Shown here: positions 6,701-6,976 of the stretch, piece by piece
How positions within the stretch are numbered: the stretch's first letter is position 1
Layout of the letters: every line of letters starts with the position of its first letter
Assembly: GCA_003857395.1 (NCBI GenBank)
Contig: RPRC01000284.1
Coordinates: 1 to 6,976 of the forward strand
DNA length: 6,976 bases
Origin: Geobacter sp.
Lineage (GTDB): Bacteria; Desulfobacterota; Desulfuromonadia; Geobacterales; Geobacteraceae
Direction: 5' to 3'
Notes under the pieces: generated by a model
The model's input: only the letters and a program-made list of their open reading frames with translations
Databases searched by the model: none
Told to the model about the DNA's origin: nothing
Program-made: the position numbers and the translations under genes

Positions 6701-6976
6701 AGATAGTGATACTCAACACATTCGATGTCCGAGGAGGCGCGGCGGTCGCGGCCCGTCGTCTGAACACGGGCCTTCGCAGCATCGGTATAGATTCGCGGAT
6801 GCTTGTCCAGGAAAAAGGTGGTGACGACCCATTCGTGACCGGTCCGCCCACCCCGCTGCGTCGGGCGCTGTCCGCGTTCCGCCCGATGCTCGACTCGCTG
6901 CCACTCAGATTCTATCCGGAAAGGCAGCGGATCACCTTTTCTTCGGCCATGCTCCCGGACCGTATCAGTCGCGAGA
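6697..6976 (+). CDS. Glycosyltransferase, GT4-like (N-terminal part, cut by window edge)
   Basis: A GTG start gives (M)KIVILNTFDVRGGAAVAARR, the characteristic first strand and glycine-rich loop (GGAA at 13-16) of GT4-type glycosyltransferases in colanic-acid and O-antigen clusters. LNTGLRSIGIDSRMLVQEK at about 22-40 and FYPERQ...FSSAMLPDRIS at 72-91 fit the same group. Ninety-three codons are present and the frame is open at the right edge; family members are usually near 400 residues. The protein would be cytoplasmic or peripheral at the inner membrane, transferring a sugar from a nucleotide donor to the growing lipid-linked chain. The GTG overlaps the small ORF's stop as GTGA, with a distant AAAGG about 11 bases upstream, so translation may depend on coupling. 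Donor sugar cannot be told from the N-terminal half. Confidence 0.8.
   Translation, partial: MKIVILNTFDVRGGAAVAARRLNTGLRSIGIDSRMLVQEKGGDDPFVTGPPTPLRRALSAFRPMLDSLPLRFYPERQRITFSSAMLPDRISRE

Larger units (their letters stand above)
703..6976 (+). other. Polysaccharide (O-antigen or EPS) biosynthesis operon, left part
   Basis: Eight consecutive plus-strand frames (regulator, gmd, fcl, flippase, methyltransferase-like, glycosyltransferase, small ORF, glycosyltransferase) with overlaps of 1-8 bases, zero spacing, or at most 21 bases between them. No terminator-like hairpin with a T-run was noticed inside. The strong terminator at 536-576 sets the left boundary, and the right end lies outside the window. 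Polymerase, chain-length and initiating transferase genes are not seen here. The gene set supports a surface glycan whose precursor pool includes GDP-L-fucose. Confidence 0.8.

Noticed and set aside
1..6976. Mobile elements, CRISPR arrays, tRNA or rRNA genes, phage-defence or toxin-antitoxin genes
   Set aside because: I looked for terminal repeats, regularly spaced direct repeats, cloverleaf-like segments and corresponding protein motifs and saw none.

Overview
The window looks like chromosomal DNA from an anaerobic, Gram-negative bacterium, most likely a Geobacter-like member of the Desulfuromonadota. The reasons are a tungsten-type aldehyde:ferredoxin oxidoreductase, moderately high GC with GC-ending codons, and a polysaccharide cluster led by a MarR-type EPS regulator. 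The assignment comes from protein character and context, not from a database search.

Layout. Bases 1-424 hold the C-terminal 140 or so codons of an aldehyde:ferredoxin oxidoreductase. A 278-base gap follows, with a very strong hairpin terminator at 536-576 and then a probable promoter/operator region with two short inverted repeats. From about 703 to the right edge, eight plus-strand reading frames run almost without gaps: a winged-helix regulator with an extra Rossmann-like domain, gmd, fcl, a Wzx-type flippase, a class I methyltransferase-like protein, a CgeB-type glycosyltransferase, a 33-codon small ORF, and the start of a second (GT4-like) glycosyltransferase cut by the window edge. Most junctions overlap or abut (ATGA, ATGGATAA, TGAATG, ATGGTGA, TGATG, GTGA), so this reads as one translationally coupled operon.

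How the genes work together. Gmd and Fcl convert GDP-D-mannose to GDP-L-fucose. The glycosyltransferases would build an oligosaccharide on a lipid carrier, the methyltransferase-like protein may decorate it, and the flippase would move the lipid-linked unit across the inner membrane. The cluster is therefore the promoter-proximal part of an O-antigen or exopolysaccharide locus containing fucose or a relative. No polymerase, chain-length regulator or initiating transferase is visible here; they may lie to the right.

I see no mobile element, CRISPR array, tRNA or rRNA, and no clear evidence of a wholly new system. The points most worth checking are the regulator's two-domain architecture and its coupling to gmd, the dyads in front of it, and the 33-codon ORF that exactly fills the space between two glycosyltransferase genes.
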